A stretch of DNA of 64,000 nt from Archangium violaceum (lineage in GTDB: Bacteria > Myxococcota > Myxococcia > Myxococcales > Myxococcaceae): NCBI RefSeq assembly GCF_016887565.1, contig NZ_CP069396.1, positions 5,438,001 through 5,502,000 of the forward strand, given 5' to 3'. This document shows, in pieces, positions 8,297 to 16,396 of the stretch; position 1 is the stretch's first letter; each line of letters opens with the position of its first letter. Under the pieces are notes generated by a model that was not told the DNA's origin, searched no databases, and was given only the letters and a program-made list of their open reading frames with translations. The position numbers were made by a program, and so were the translations under genes.

Positions 8297-8992
8297 TCAA
8301 TCCTCGATGACCCGGGGGAACAGGAGGAATCCCAACCCCCAATAAATCAGATTGAACCCGAAGAGCAGCCCGAACCATGAGCCGAGCTGATTCATCGGGT
8401 CACCCTGCAACACGAGCGATGTCGCCTTCGCGGCGGCGAGCAGCGCTGGAATGATGAGCGGGAACAGCAACAGCGGGAGCAGCACATCTCTTGCCCGCGC
8501 ATTGCTCGCGATGGCCGAGTACACCGTGCCCGGCGCGCTGATGGCCATGCAGCCGAGCACCAGGGTGGTAGCGAAAGGTCCCACCCCCATGGCCACCTGT
8601 ACCCCGTAGAGGGCCACCATCACCGGAATCAGCAGGGCGCCCAGGGCGATGAGCAGCAGCGCGTTGCCCACCGCCTTCGACAGGAAGATGGCGCGCGCGT
8701 CCGCCGGGGCCAGCCGCAGCCCGTCCAGGGTGAGGTTCTCCTGCTCCACCCGGAAGGACTCGCCCAGCGCGAGCACGCTGGCGAACAGCAGCGCCAGCCA
8801 CAGGTAGCCGCCCGCGTTGCGCGCCAGCACCTTGCTGTCCGGCCCCACCGCGAAGGAGAAGAGCAGCAGCGTGGCCAGCGCGAAGAAGATGAGCGCGTTG
8901 AGCCGCGCGCGGGTCCGCCATTCGATCAGCAGATCCTTGGCCAGCAGCACCCCCACCGTCTTCAGCAGGGAGATGGGTCGCACGCGCTTCAT
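8297..8992 (-). CDS. ccmB: Haem exporter membrane subunit CcmB
   Basis: A 231-aa protein with six hydrophobic helices. Its N-terminal half carries the family signature (LLAKDLLIEWRTRARLNALIFFA, and later GESFRVEQENLTLDGLRLAP). CcmB is the permease partner of the CcmA ATPase in the CcmABCD complex, which uses ATP hydrolysis to release holo-CcmE. The ATG used (MKRVRP) overlaps the ccmA stop as ATGA. The longer opening upstream would run 15 codons into ccmA and is not needed. Confidence 0.92.
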   Translation of the reverse strand: MKRVRPISLLKTVGVLLAKDLLIEWRTRARLNALIFFALATLLLFSFAVGPDSKVLARNAGGYLWLALLFASVLALGESFRVEQENLTLDGLRLAPADARAIFLSKAVGNALLLIALGALLIPVMVALYGVQVAMGVGPFATTLVLGCMAISAPGTVYSAIASNARARDVLLPLLLFPLIIPALLAAAKATSLVLQGDPMNQLGSWFGLLFGFNLIYWGLGFLLFPRVIED

Positions 8993-9651
8993 GCCGCCAC
9001 CGCCCGGCCCTCTTGCAGGTGCAGGCGCTCCTCGCACAGGGCCATGCCCTGCTCGATGAGGTGCGTGGCCAGTACCACGGTGACGCCCGAGTCCTTCAGC
9101 TCGCCGATGATCTTCTCCATGTCCTGGATGCCCGAGGGGTCCAACTCACCGAAGGGCTCGTCCAGCAGCGCCAGGGCGGGGGACTTCATCAGCAGCCGGG
9201 CGATGGCCAGGCGCTTGCGCATGCCCGCGGAGAACTGGCGCACCGGACTGTCCGAGCGCTTCGTCAGCCCCACCTTCGTGAGCAGCTCGCCGGCCACGTC
9301 CGAGGGCCCGTCCATGCCGAGCAGCCTCGCCAGCACCACCAGGTTCTGGTGGGCGGTGAGGTCCTCGTAGAGGAAGCTCGCGTGTGACAGGAGCGCCACC
9401 TCGCGCCGCACGGTCTCCCGGTCCTGCACGCAGTCCTTGCCCCGCACCTCCACGCGGCCGTGGGTGGGGGAGAGCGCGGTGGCCACCAGCCGCAACAGCG
9501 TCGTCTTTCCGGAGCCGTTGTGCCCCGTGAGCAGCAGGGAGCGGCCCTGGGGCAGGGTGTAGCTGAGGCGCGCGAGTGCCCAGCGACGTCCATATCGCTT
9601 GCTGACATCGTGAAGGGCCAGCGCGGGGGGCGCTACGGAGGGAGCTTCCAT
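8989..9651 (-). CDS. ccmA: Haem exporter ATP-binding protein CcmA
   Basis: A 220-aa ABC ATPase. Walker A is GHNGSGKTT, the signature is FSAGMRKRLAIARLL, Walker B is LALLDEPFGELD, and the switch His is in VVLATHL. Size and order fit CcmA of System I cytochrome c maturation. The frame remains open for 40 codons upstream, but that stretch is Pro/Gly-rich non-ABC sequence. The ATG at 9651 (MEAPSVAPP) gives the normal N-terminus just before LHDVSKRYG. It is the first gene of the operon ccmABCDEFG; its promoter must lie in the 520-base gap to its right, shared with the divergent exoL. Confidence 0.93.
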   Translation of the reverse strand: MEAPSVAPPALALHDVSKRYGRRWALARLSYTLPQGRSLLLTGHNGSGKTTLLRLVATALSPTHGRVEVRGKDCVQDRETVRREVALLSHASFLYEDLTAHQNLVVLARLLGMDGPSDVAGELLTKVGLTKRSDSPVRQFSAGMRKRLAIARLLMKSPALALLDEPFGELDPSGIQDMEKIIGELKDSGVTVVLATHLIEQGMALCEERLHLQEGRAVAA

Positions 9652-9841
9652 CGGCGGGACCGTTCGTAACTGGAAACTCCCCCGCACTCCAGCGAAAGCA
9701 GGCCCGGCAGCCTGGCCAGGAACCTGGAGACGGGGCCCCGGGACGAGACCCGAGCCCCCAGGCGGGGTCATGGCCGCCCGAGGCTCGGCCGGAGGGCCCC
9801 GACGCGGAGGGTCGAGCCGTGGCCCGGGGAGGGAAATCCAA

Positions 9842-9871
9842 CGGTACGATCTGGGGTCTTCCGGTGCGATC
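9842..9871. promoter_or_regulatory. Direct repeat, possible activator binding sites
   Basis: CGGTACGATC at 9842-9851 and CGGTGCGATC at 9862-9871 differ at one base and are exactly 20 bases apart, two helical turns. They stand about 240 bases upstream of the sigma-54-like site before exoL, a workable distance for an enhancer-binding protein. The link is inference. Confidence 0.35.
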
Positions 9872-10105
9872 CGCGCGAGGCGTCAGAGGAACCCATTTTC
9901 AATCCCTGGGCCACACCGATGACCCTCACAGGGTGTCCGCGGGTTCGTGATGGGCGCGAATGGGGCTCTTGTCCTCCGCGAAACGGAAGATCTTTCACCC
10001 GCTGACACCCGACTTGCACCGGCCCTTGCGCGTGCACGTAGTGAATGGGCACGGAGTTACCGTCAACAGTGGCTCGATCTTCCAGGCAGGTCCTCGCTGT
10101 GCGGC

Positions 10106-10121
10106 TGGCATCGCGTGTGCA
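10106..10121 (+). promoter_or_regulatory. Likely sigma-54 (-24/-12) promoter of exoL
   Basis: The text TGGCATCGCGTGTGCA has GG and GC separated by exactly ten bases. It matches the sigma-54 consensus TGGCAY-N6-TTGCA at all but one conserved position (TG for TT in the -12 box). Transcription would begin near 10131, leaving about 40 bases before the exoL ATG. In M. xanthus the MXAN_3259 (exoL) operon is, as I recall, a target of the enhancer-binding protein Nla6, which fits. Confidence 0.55.
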
Positions 10122-10171
10122 GACTCCTGGCGCGGAGAATGGGCGGCGGCGTCATCTGGGAGGAAGCAGCG

Positions 10172-11341
10172 ATGGACATGCGGGGAATGGTGCGGCGGGC
10201 GATGAAAACAGCGGCGGCGGGTGTGTTCCACCACACCGGGCTGCGCAAGGCCATGGCGGCCTGGAGACGGCACCAGTCGGGTGGGCGCCGCATCCTCATC
10301 GTGAGCTACCACCGGGTGGTGAACGATTTCTCCGGGGAGCTCCAGCGCTCCATCCCGGGGCTGCTCATCTCCCAGGAGACGTTCCGCAAGCACCTGGAGG
10401 GGCTCGCCGAGGCCGACTACGAGTTCGCCTCCCTCGGCGATGCGCTGGACGTGATGGCCGGCAGGCGCACGGCGCGCAAGGACCTGTGCGTCGTCACCTT
10501 CGATGACGGCTACCGCGACGTGTACCGGTACGGCTACCCCGTCCTGAAGGAGATGGGCGTGCCGGCCATCACCTACCTGCCGGCGGACCTCATCGGCACC
10601 CAGCAGCGCTTCAACCACGATCGGCTCTTCCACCTGCTGCGGCTGCTGCAGTCCCAGCAGAAGCAGGTGCTGTTCGACGTGATGCCCGGGCCCGCCGCGG
10701 AGCTGGTGGAGGCGGTGCTCACCGGCCGCAAGCGGCTGTCCGCGGCGCTCGACGACTTCATCGGCCAGTACCCCACGGCCACGCTCGTGGAGACCATCCA
10801 GGCGCTGGAGGCGCGGCTCGAGCCCGGGACTCCGCTGCTCCCCGAGCAGGGGGACCTGATGGACTGGGAGGAGGTGCGGCGCATGGCCAGGGACGGCTTC
10901 GAGTTCGGCGCGCACACCCTGGGCCACGTGGTGCTCACGCACGAGCCGCTCGAGGTGGTGGAGCGCGAGGTGCGCGAGTCCAAGGCCCTCATCGAGCGCG
11001 AGGCCGGCATCACCGTGCGCGACTTCGCCTACTGCAACGGGTGGTACTCGGACGAGGTCATCGGCGTGCTCAAGCGCAATGGCTTCCGCTCGGCCGTCAC
11101 CACCGAGGACATGTCCAACCTCATCGGCGGAGACCCGTTCACCCTCAAGCGCAAGGTGCTCTGGGAGAACTTCAGCGTGGGCCTGACGGGGTACTCGCGC
11201 AGCCTCACCGTGTGCCAGCTGGATGACTGCTTCGGCGTGCTGGGCCTGCGCGAGCCCGTGCCGGGCCGGCGTCCGCAGCACTCGAAGGCCGTTCTGGGCA
11301 ACCCGCTCGTGGTGGGCCCGGTGGGGGAGGTGTCCTGGTGA
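10172..11341 (+). CDS. exoL: Polysaccharide deacetylase (ExoL-like), spore-coat polysaccharide cluster
   Basis: A 389-aa NodB-homology (carbohydrate esterase 4) protein. The metal and catalytic motifs are seen as TFDDGYRDVYRYGYPVL (the DD motif) and GAHTLGHVVLTH (the HxxxH metal site), with a family-typical SYHRV segment before them. Such enzymes remove N- or O-acetyl groups from glycans. The start is ATG 10172 with GGGAGGAA just upstream; the frame is open further left but without coding character. It heads a five-gene run whose order (deacetylase, flippase, acetyltransferase, two glycosyltransferases) equals M. xanthus MXAN_3259-3263 (exoL-P), needed for the spore coat. Its end overlaps the next gene by four bases. 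Confidence 0.85.
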   Translation: MDMRGMVRRAMKTAAAGVFHHTGLRKAMAAWRRHQSGGRRILIVSYHRVVNDFSGELQRSIPGLLISQETFRKHLEGLAEADYEFASLGDALDVMAGRRTARKDLCVVTFDDGYRDVYRYGYPVLKEMGVPAITYLPADLIGTQQRFNHDRLFHLLRLLQSQQKQVLFDVMPGPAAELVEAVLTGRKRLSAALDDFIGQYPTATLVETIQALEARLEPGTPLLPEQGDLMDWEEVRRMARDGFEFGAHTLGHVVLTHEPLEVVEREVRESKALIEREAGITVRDFAYCNGWYSDEVIGVLKRNGFRSAVTTEDMSNLIGGDPFTLKRKVLWENFSVGLTGYSRSLTVCQLDDCFGVLGLREPVPGRRPQHSKAVLGNPLVVGPVGEVSW

Positions 11342-12879
11342 ACGAGAAGTCCGCTCCCGCCTCCTCCTTCCTGGGGAAGGCGGGACCGCTGGTGCTGGCC
11401 CGGCTGTTCACCGCCGGGCTGACGTTGTCCATTCCCCTCGTCCTGGCGCGAGTGCTGAGCCTGGAGGACTACGGCACCTACTACCAGCTCTTCCTCATCG
11501 CCACGACGCTCTACTACGTGCTGCCCTTCGGGGTGGTGCAGAGCCTCTACTACTTCGTGCCTCGCGCCGAGGAGAAGCGGCCCTGGTTGGGCCAGGCGCT
11601 CCTCTTCACGTCCGGCGCGGGGCTGGTGGGCGCGGCGCTGGTGTGGGGCCTGCTCGGGTTCGTGGCCGACAGGTTCGGCAACCCGGCGCTGCTGCCGTAC
11701 CGGGCGACACTCGCGGCCTATACCGCCTTCCTGATCGGCTCCTTCCCGCTGGAGATCTCCCTCACGAGCCAGGGCCGCACGAAGCAGTCGGCGCTCGTGT
11801 ACCTGGTGTCGGACGTCGTACGCGCGGCCGTCATGGTGGTGCCGTGCCTGCTGGGCGCGGGCCTGCACGGGCTGATGATGGCGGTGGCGGGCTTCGCCTT
11901 CCTTCGCTACGTGGCCACCTGGGTGGTGGTGCCGCGCGGGGCCTCGGGTCCCCTGGTGCGCGCGAAGCTGTGGCGCGAGCAGATCGTGTACGCGGCGCCC
12001 TTCGGCGCGGCCATGGCGCTCGCCATTCCCCAGCAGAACGCCCACCTCTATATGGTCGCGGGCGCGGTGGCCCCGGCCCTCTATGCCCTCTACCGCGTGG
12101 GGTGCTTCCAGCTGCCCGTGGTGGACCTGCTCTACACGCCCACCAGCGAGGTGCTCATGGTGCGCCTGGGCGAGCTGGACAAGCAGGGGCGCCCGGAGGA
12201 GGGCGTCCTGGCCTTCCGAGAGGCGGCGGGCAAGCTGGCGTTCGTCTTCCTGCCCTTCGCCGCGTTCCTCTTCGCGGCGGCGCCCGAGTTCATCGGCGCG
12301 CTCTTCGGCGCCAAATTCCTTCCGGCCGTTCCCATCTTCCGGGTGAGCGTGCTGGGCGTGGTGCTCGCCATCCTGCCCATGGACGGCGTGCTGCGCGCTC
12401 GCGGACACACGCGCGCCATCTTCGTCTCGTACCTGCTGAAGGCGGTGGTGACGGTGCCGCTCGTGTGGTTGGGCGTGCGTCACTTCGGGATGATGGGCGG
12501 TGTCGTGTCCTGGGCGTTGGCCGAGGTGGTGGGCAAGTGCTCACTGCTCGTGCGCGTGCCGGCGGCGCTGTCCACTCCGGAGCACCCGCTGCGCGTCCGG
12601 GACGTCATCCCCTGGCGCGAGCTGGGCAAGGCGTCTGTCGCGGCCGTGGCCGCCGGGGTGGCCGTCTTCCTGCTGCGCGCCGGGACGGAGCACGCCTGGC
12701 TCGGACTGCCCGAGGGCTTCGTCTGGAGGATCCTGCCGCTCGCGCTGGCCGGCATGTTGTTCCTCGCGGGGTATGTAGGCGTCCTGTACGCCACGGGAGT
12801 GCGTCCGCTGAGCGTCCTCGCCAGCCTGCGTGCTCGCCGCGCCAGTTGCTCCTCCAGACATGTCACTGGTGGACGGTGA
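11338..12879 (+). CDS. exoM: Wzx-type polysaccharide flippase (ExoM-like)
   Basis: A 513-aa integral membrane protein with about twelve to fourteen helices and the features of the oligosaccharide flippase (MATE/MOP) superfamily: an N-terminal ARLFTAGLTLSIPLVLARVLSLEDYGTYYQLFLI helix-turn typical of Wzx, and paired helices throughout. It should move lipid-linked repeat units across the inner membrane. The start is a GTG that overlaps the exoL stop (GTGA), so translation is coupled; there is no better start nearby. In M. xanthus the gene at this place (MXAN_3260) was named exoM and assigned as the Wzx of the spore coat. No Wzy polymerase lies nearby; in M. xanthus that gene is also at a separate locus. 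Confidence 0.85.
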   Translation: MNEKSAPASSFLGKAGPLVLARLFTAGLTLSIPLVLARVLSLEDYGTYYQLFLIATTLYYVLPFGVVQSLYYFVPRAEEKRPWLGQALLFTSGAGLVGAALVWGLLGFVADRFGNPALLPYRATLAAYTAFLIGSFPLEISLTSQGRTKQSALVYLVSDVVRAAVMVVPCLLGAGLHGLMMAVAGFAFLRYVATWVVVPRGASGPLVRAKLWREQIVYAAPFGAAMALAIPQQNAHLYMVAGAVAPALYALYRVGCFQLPVVDLLYTPTSEVLMVRLGELDKQGRPEEGVLAFREAAGKLAFVFLPFAAFLFAAAPEFIGALFGAKFLPAVPIFRVSVLGVVLAILPMDGVLRARGHTRAIFVSYLLKAVVTVPLVWLGVRHFGMMGGVVSWALAEVVGKCSLLVRVPAALSTPEHPLRVRDVIPWRELGKASVAAVAAGVAVFLLRAGTEHAWLGLPEGFVWRILPLALAGMLFLAGYVGVLYATGVRPLSVLASLRARRASCSSRHVTGGR

Positions 12880-12955
12880 CGGGTCTGGGGGGACTCCCGC
12901 CCCAGGGGGCTGGTACCTAGCTTGGGGCTCCGTTCAACTGGGGAGGAGTGGCGTG

Positions 12956-13486
12956 ATGGGTATTGATGCGATGACGCTGTATCGGATGGCTCGCAAGCTG
13001 CACCTGCGGGGTGTCCCCGTGTTGCCGGCCGTACTGCGCAAGGCGATTCACTTCCTGCATGGCTCGTACATCCCCGCCGAGGCGGAGATCGGCGAGGGCA
13101 CGCAGCTGGGCTACGGCGGCATGGGCATCGTCATCCACAAGGATGCCCGGATCGGTCGTCACTGTCTCATCTCCCATCAGGTGACGATTGGCGGACGCTC
13201 GGGGCTCAAGGATCTGCCCGTCATCGGCGACTACGTGCGCATCGGCGCGGGCGCCAAGATTCTCGGCAACATCCACATCGGGGACTTCGCCGTCATTGGC
13301 GCGAACGCCGTGGTGGTGAGGGACGTGGCTCCCGGCGCGGTGGTGGGGGGCATCCCGGCCAAGGAGATTCGCAGGGATCCGGATCCGCTCGCCGCCTATG
13401 AGCGTGAGATGGGGCTGCGCCCGCCGGTGCGGCGCCCCGAGGCGGTCCCGTCCGTTCCTCCATCGGCGTCGTCCGCCGCGCGCTAG
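12956..13486 (+). CDS. exoN: Serine-acetyltransferase-like hexapeptide transferase (ExoN-like)
   Basis: A 176-aa protein with a left-handed parallel beta-helix built from hexapeptide repeats. Isoleucine-led repeats run from about residue 40 (AEIGEGTQLGYGG...) to 135 (IGANAVVVRDVAPGAVVGGIPAKEI), the usual CysE/LbH ending. The catalytic His is probably in IVIHKDARIGRHCLISH. It is shorter than true CysE and lacks its N-terminal domain, so an acetyl transfer onto a sugar or polysaccharide is more likely than serine acetylation. ATG 12956 follows GGGGAGGAG at good spacing; earlier in-frame codons lie in a Gly/Pro-rich stretch and were not used. The symbol rests on gene order, and I am less sure of it than of exoL and exoM. 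Confidence 0.75.
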   Translation: MGIDAMTLYRMARKLHLRGVPVLPAVLRKAIHFLHGSYIPAEAEIGEGTQLGYGGMGIVIHKDARIGRHCLISHQVTIGGRSGLKDLPVIGDYVRIGAGAKILGNIHIGDFAVIGANAVVVRDVAPGAVVGGIPAKEIRRDPDPLAAYEREMGLRPPVRRPEAVPSVPPSASSAAR

Positions 13487-13504
13487 TCCAGAAGGGAACC
13501 GAGC

Positions 13505-14566
13505 ATGCGAGTGCTCCTCGTCGGTGACTATCCGCCACCGCATGGTGGCGTGGCGATCCACGTCCAGCAGCTCCACGGGTACCTGCGCGAGCGCGGGGTG
13601 GAGGCGGTGGTGCTGGACATCGGGAAGGGCGGCCGGCCGGCTCCGGACGTCATCCCCGTCCGCACCCCCACGCAGTACGGCAAGCGGCTCGCGGGCTTCC
13701 TGCGGGACGGGTGGACGGTGCACGTCCACACCAGCGGCAACAACCCGAAGTCCTGGATGCTCGCCGCCACCGCGGGGGTGAGGGCGCCTCGCTCGCAGCG
13801 GATCATCACGCTGCACTCGGGGCTGCTGCCGGACTACCTGGGCGCCTCCGTGTCGCGCCGGGCCTTCGCCCGGGTGGCCCTGGCCGGCTACTCGCGTGTG
13901 GTGGCGGTGTCCGAGGCGGTGCGCGAGGCGCTCCTGCGCTGCGGCATCCCCGAGAAGAAGGTCGTCGTGTATCCGGCCTTCTGCGGCTCGCAGGTGAAGC
14001 CGGGGGTGGAGACCCTGGAGATCCGCGAGGCGCGCCGCCGCCGCCGGACCCTGCTGGCCATGGCGCACCACCCCTCTCCCGTCTACGGCCGCCAGCTGAT
14101 GTTCCGCGCGCTGCGGATGCTCGCCAACGAGCTGCCCGGCGTGGGGCTCGCCGTCTTCGGACCCGGTACCCGCTCGGAGGAGTTCCTCCGCGATGCCCGC
14201 GAGTCCCAGGTCGAGCAGCACCTGGAGGACCTGGGCGAGCTGGAGCACTCGCGGGCGCTGGCGCTGATCGCCCGCTGCGATGCCTTCATCCGGCCCACCA
14301 CGCACGACGGGGATGCCATCTCCGTGCGAGAGGCGCTCGCGCTCGGCGTGCCGTGCGTGGCCAGCGACGTGTGCACGCGGCCACACGGGGCCTACACCTT
14401 CCGCGCGGGCAACGCGATGGACCTGGCGGACCAGGTGAAGCGCGCGCTCGCGAACGGGCCCGCGCAGGTGGTGTCACCGGACGCCGGTCCGGTGCTGTTC
14501 GAGCTGTACGGCGCTCTGGCGCAATCCACGATGGTTGGAGGAGGCGAGACACATGCGGCGCAGTGA
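13505..14566 (+). CDS. exoO: GT4-family glycosyltransferase (ExoO-like)
   Basis: A 353-aa GT-B fold enzyme. The N-terminal donor/acceptor loop VGDYPPPHGGVAIHV is typical of GT4, and the C-terminal nucleotide-sugar domain shows RCDAFIRPTTHDGDAISVREALALGVPCVAS (the EX7E-like signature). It should add a sugar to the lipid-linked repeat unit on the cytoplasmic face. It starts 18 bases after exoN and overlaps the next gene by 14 bases. The assignment to exoO relies on the order deacetylase, Wzx, acetyltransferase, GT, GT of the M. xanthus spore-coat genes. Confidence 0.8.
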   Translation: MRVLLVGDYPPPHGGVAIHVQQLHGYLRERGVEAVVLDIGKGGRPAPDVIPVRTPTQYGKRLAGFLRDGWTVHVHTSGNNPKSWMLAATAGVRAPRSQRIITLHSGLLPDYLGASVSRRAFARVALAGYSRVVAVSEAVREALLRCGIPEKKVVVYPAFCGSQVKPGVETLEIREARRRRRTLLAMAHHPSPVYGRQLMFRALRMLANELPGVGLAVFGPGTRSEEFLRDARESQVEQHLEDLGELEHSRALALIARCDAFIRPTTHDGDAISVREALALGVPCVASDVCTRPHGAYTFRAGNAMDLADQVKRALANGPAQVVSPDAGPVLFELYGALAQSTMVGGGETHAAQ

Positions 14567-15755
14567 GGAATTGGAGGTGGCCCGCCGGGCCCTTCGTGGC
14601 AGGGACCTGGTGGTGTTCTCCAACGACTGGGATGGGGACCCGCTGTCCAAGGTCCACATCATGCGGATCCTCTCCCGGGACAACCGTGTCCTCTGGGTGA
14701 ACAGCATCGGCAACCGGGCCCCGAAGGCCAACGCGCACGATCTGCAGCGCATCTGGAAGAAGCTGGCCTCGTTCACCGAGGGCATTCGCGAGGTGGAGCC
14801 GAACCTCTTCGTGCTCGCCCCGCTGGCCATTCCCTTCTACGGCTCGGAGGCGGTGCGCGCGGCGAACCGCGAGCTGCTGCGCGCCCAGGTGCTGCGCGCC
14901 ATGAAGTCGCTGCACTTCAAGCGGCCCATCTCCTGGTCGTTCCTGCCGGCCTCGGCGCCGGTGTCCGGGCGGCTGGGCGAGGAGTTCGTCGTCTACCACT
15001 GCGTGGACGAGTTCTCCGCCTTCAGCGACACCAACGGCCGGCACATCGCCGAGCTGGAGGAGAAGCTGATGCGCCGGGCGGACCTGGTCATCACCTCGGC
15101 GGAGCGGCTGCGGGAGAACAAGGCGCGCGTCAACCCGAACACGGTGCTGGTGCGCCACGGCGTGGACTTCAACCACTTCGTGAAGGCGTGCGATGCGTCC
15201 ACGCCGATTCCGGAGGACATCGCGAAGCTGCCTCGGCCCATCCTGGGCTTCTTCGGGCTGGTGGCGGACTGGGTGGACCTGGAGGCCATCGCCGCGGCGG
15301 CGAAGGCGCACCCCGAGGGCTCGGTGGTGGTGATCGGCAAGGTGGCGCCGGACGTGGATCCGTCGGTGCTCAAGTCCGAGCCCAACATCCACCTGCTGGG
15401 GCGCAAGCAGTACGCGGAGCTGCCCGGCTACTGCCGTGCCTTCGACGTGGCGCTCATGCCCTTCAAGGTGAACGAGCTCACGCTCAACGCCAACCCGCTC
15501 AAGGTGCGCGAGTACCTGGCGGCGGGCCTGCCCGTGGTGTCCTCGGACATCCCCGAGGTGCGCAAGGTGGGCCTGTGCAAGCTGGCGAAGGACACCCAGG
15601 ACTTCGTGCGGAAGATCGACGAGTGCCTCGCGGAGGGCGCTGGCCCCACCCGTGAGCGCGCCGAGCGCATCCGCCACGAGAGCTGGGAGGCCAAGGTGGA
15701 GGAGATCCGCGGCTTCGTGGGCGAGGCGATGCTCAAGGCCGGGCGCGGTCTGTAG
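14553..15755 (+). CDS. exoP: GT-B glycosyltransferase (ExoP-like)
   Basis: A 400-aa glycosyltransferase. The N-terminal half has VVFSNDWDGDPLSKVHIMRIL and VVYHCVDEFSAF, and the C-terminal Rossmann half has ILGFFGLVADWVDLEAIAAAA and NANPLKVREYLAAGLPVVSSDIPEV, the sugar-nucleotide binding region with the conserved Glu. The ATG at 14553 follows GGAGGAGG (14537-14544) and lies inside the end of exoO; a TTG six codons earlier is an unlikely start. It is the last gene of the exo run and converges with fimU, with only 17 bases between stops. In M. xanthus the corresponding gene (MXAN_3263) is needed for an intact spore coat. Confidence 0.8.
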   Translation: MRRSEELEVARRALRGRDLVVFSNDWDGDPLSKVHIMRILSRDNRVLWVNSIGNRAPKANAHDLQRIWKKLASFTEGIREVEPNLFVLAPLAIPFYGSEAVRAANRELLRAQVLRAMKSLHFKRPISWSFLPASAPVSGRLGEEFVVYHCVDEFSAFSDTNGRHIAELEEKLMRRADLVITSAERLRENKARVNPNTVLVRHGVDFNHFVKACDASTPIPEDIAKLPRPILGFFGLVADWVDLEAIAAAAKAHPEGSVVVIGKVAPDVDPSVLKSEPNIHLLGRKQYAELPGYCRAFDVALMPFKVNELTLNANPLKVREYLAAGLPVVSSDIPEVRKVGLCKLAKDTQDFVRKIDECLAEGAGPTRERAERIRHESWEAKVEEIRGFVGEAMLKAGRGL

Positions 15756-15772
15756 TCACGCCCGGCTCGAGC

Positions 15773-16396
15773 TCAGGGCCCCGTGCAGGCGGGGTCCGGA
15801 TGGCTCCCGGTGCAGTCGATCATCCGCATCGCGCCGGTGAGCCCGTCCACCTGGAGCAGGTGGTGCACCACACCCCCGCGCTCCTTGATGCGAAGGGGCC
15901 CCTGGGGCGGCGCCGCGGTCTTGTCGCAGTCCTTGGGGGAACCCACCGTACCGCGCTGGCGCGGCTGGGCGCTCCGGGCCAGCCAGCACAGCCCGTCCAG
16001 GGCGGAGATGTCCAACGTGTCGGGCACGGGAATCGGCTCGCCCACCGCGACACAGGTGCAGCCCCCGGTGCCACAGGCGTTCGCCTGACAGGCCGCGGAG
16101 GGGCAGTCGACGCCCCACTTGTCGTCCGGGTTCGTACACCCCAGCTGCTCCCAGCGGATGATGTGTCCCGGGCGGTCCGCGCGCGGGTGCACGGCCAGTC
16201 GCACGGGGTACTGCCCCTTGCGGGCGGAGGTGCGGGCCTGGATCGCCAGGATGGAGATCTCCCGGAGCCCATCGCGCTCGTTCTGCTTGAGCCGCACGTC
16301 GTCCATGTTCACCAGGGCGATGGAGGCGATCACTCCGATCACCGCGAGCGTCACGGCGATCTCCATCAGGGTCGTTCCCCTCTGGGTGCGCTTCAT
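15773..16396 (-). CDS. fimU: Minor pilin, FimU/GspH-type
   Basis: A 207-aa class III signal protein: short basic leader (MKRTQR) cut at G7, then TTLMEIAVTLAVIGVIASIALV with Glu at position +5, the hallmark of type IV pilin-like proteins. The soluble part has two Cys-rich stretches (CTNPDDKWGVDC, then CQANACGTGGCTC), likely disulfide-bonded. Minor pilins of this class join the priming complex at the pilus tip with PilY1. It is the last gene of the minus-strand operon pilX-tfcP-pilY1-pilV-pilW-fimU, and its ATG overlaps the pilW stop by four bases. Confidence 0.8.
   Translation of the reverse strand: MKRTQRGTTLMEIAVTLAVIGVIASIALVNMDDVRLKQNERDGLREISILAIQARTSARKGQYPVRLAVHPRADRPGHIIRWEQLGCTNPDDKWGVDCPSAACQANACGTGGCTCVAVGEPIPVPDTLDISALDGLCWLARSAQPRQRGTVGSPKDCDKTAAPPQGPLRIKERGGVVHHLLQVDGLTGAMRMIDCTGSHPDPACTGP

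Larger units (their letters stand above)
9652..10171. other. 520-base divergent intergenic region between ccmA and exoL
   Basis: No gene is supported here. Openings on both strands are short and lack family features. It must hold the promoter for ccmABCDEFG (minus) and that for exoL-P (plus). Noted inside it: a pair of near-identical 10-mers at 9842 and 9862, and a sigma-54-like site at 10106-10121, both listed separately. I found no convincing minus-strand -35/-10 pair for ccmA. Confidence 0.6.
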
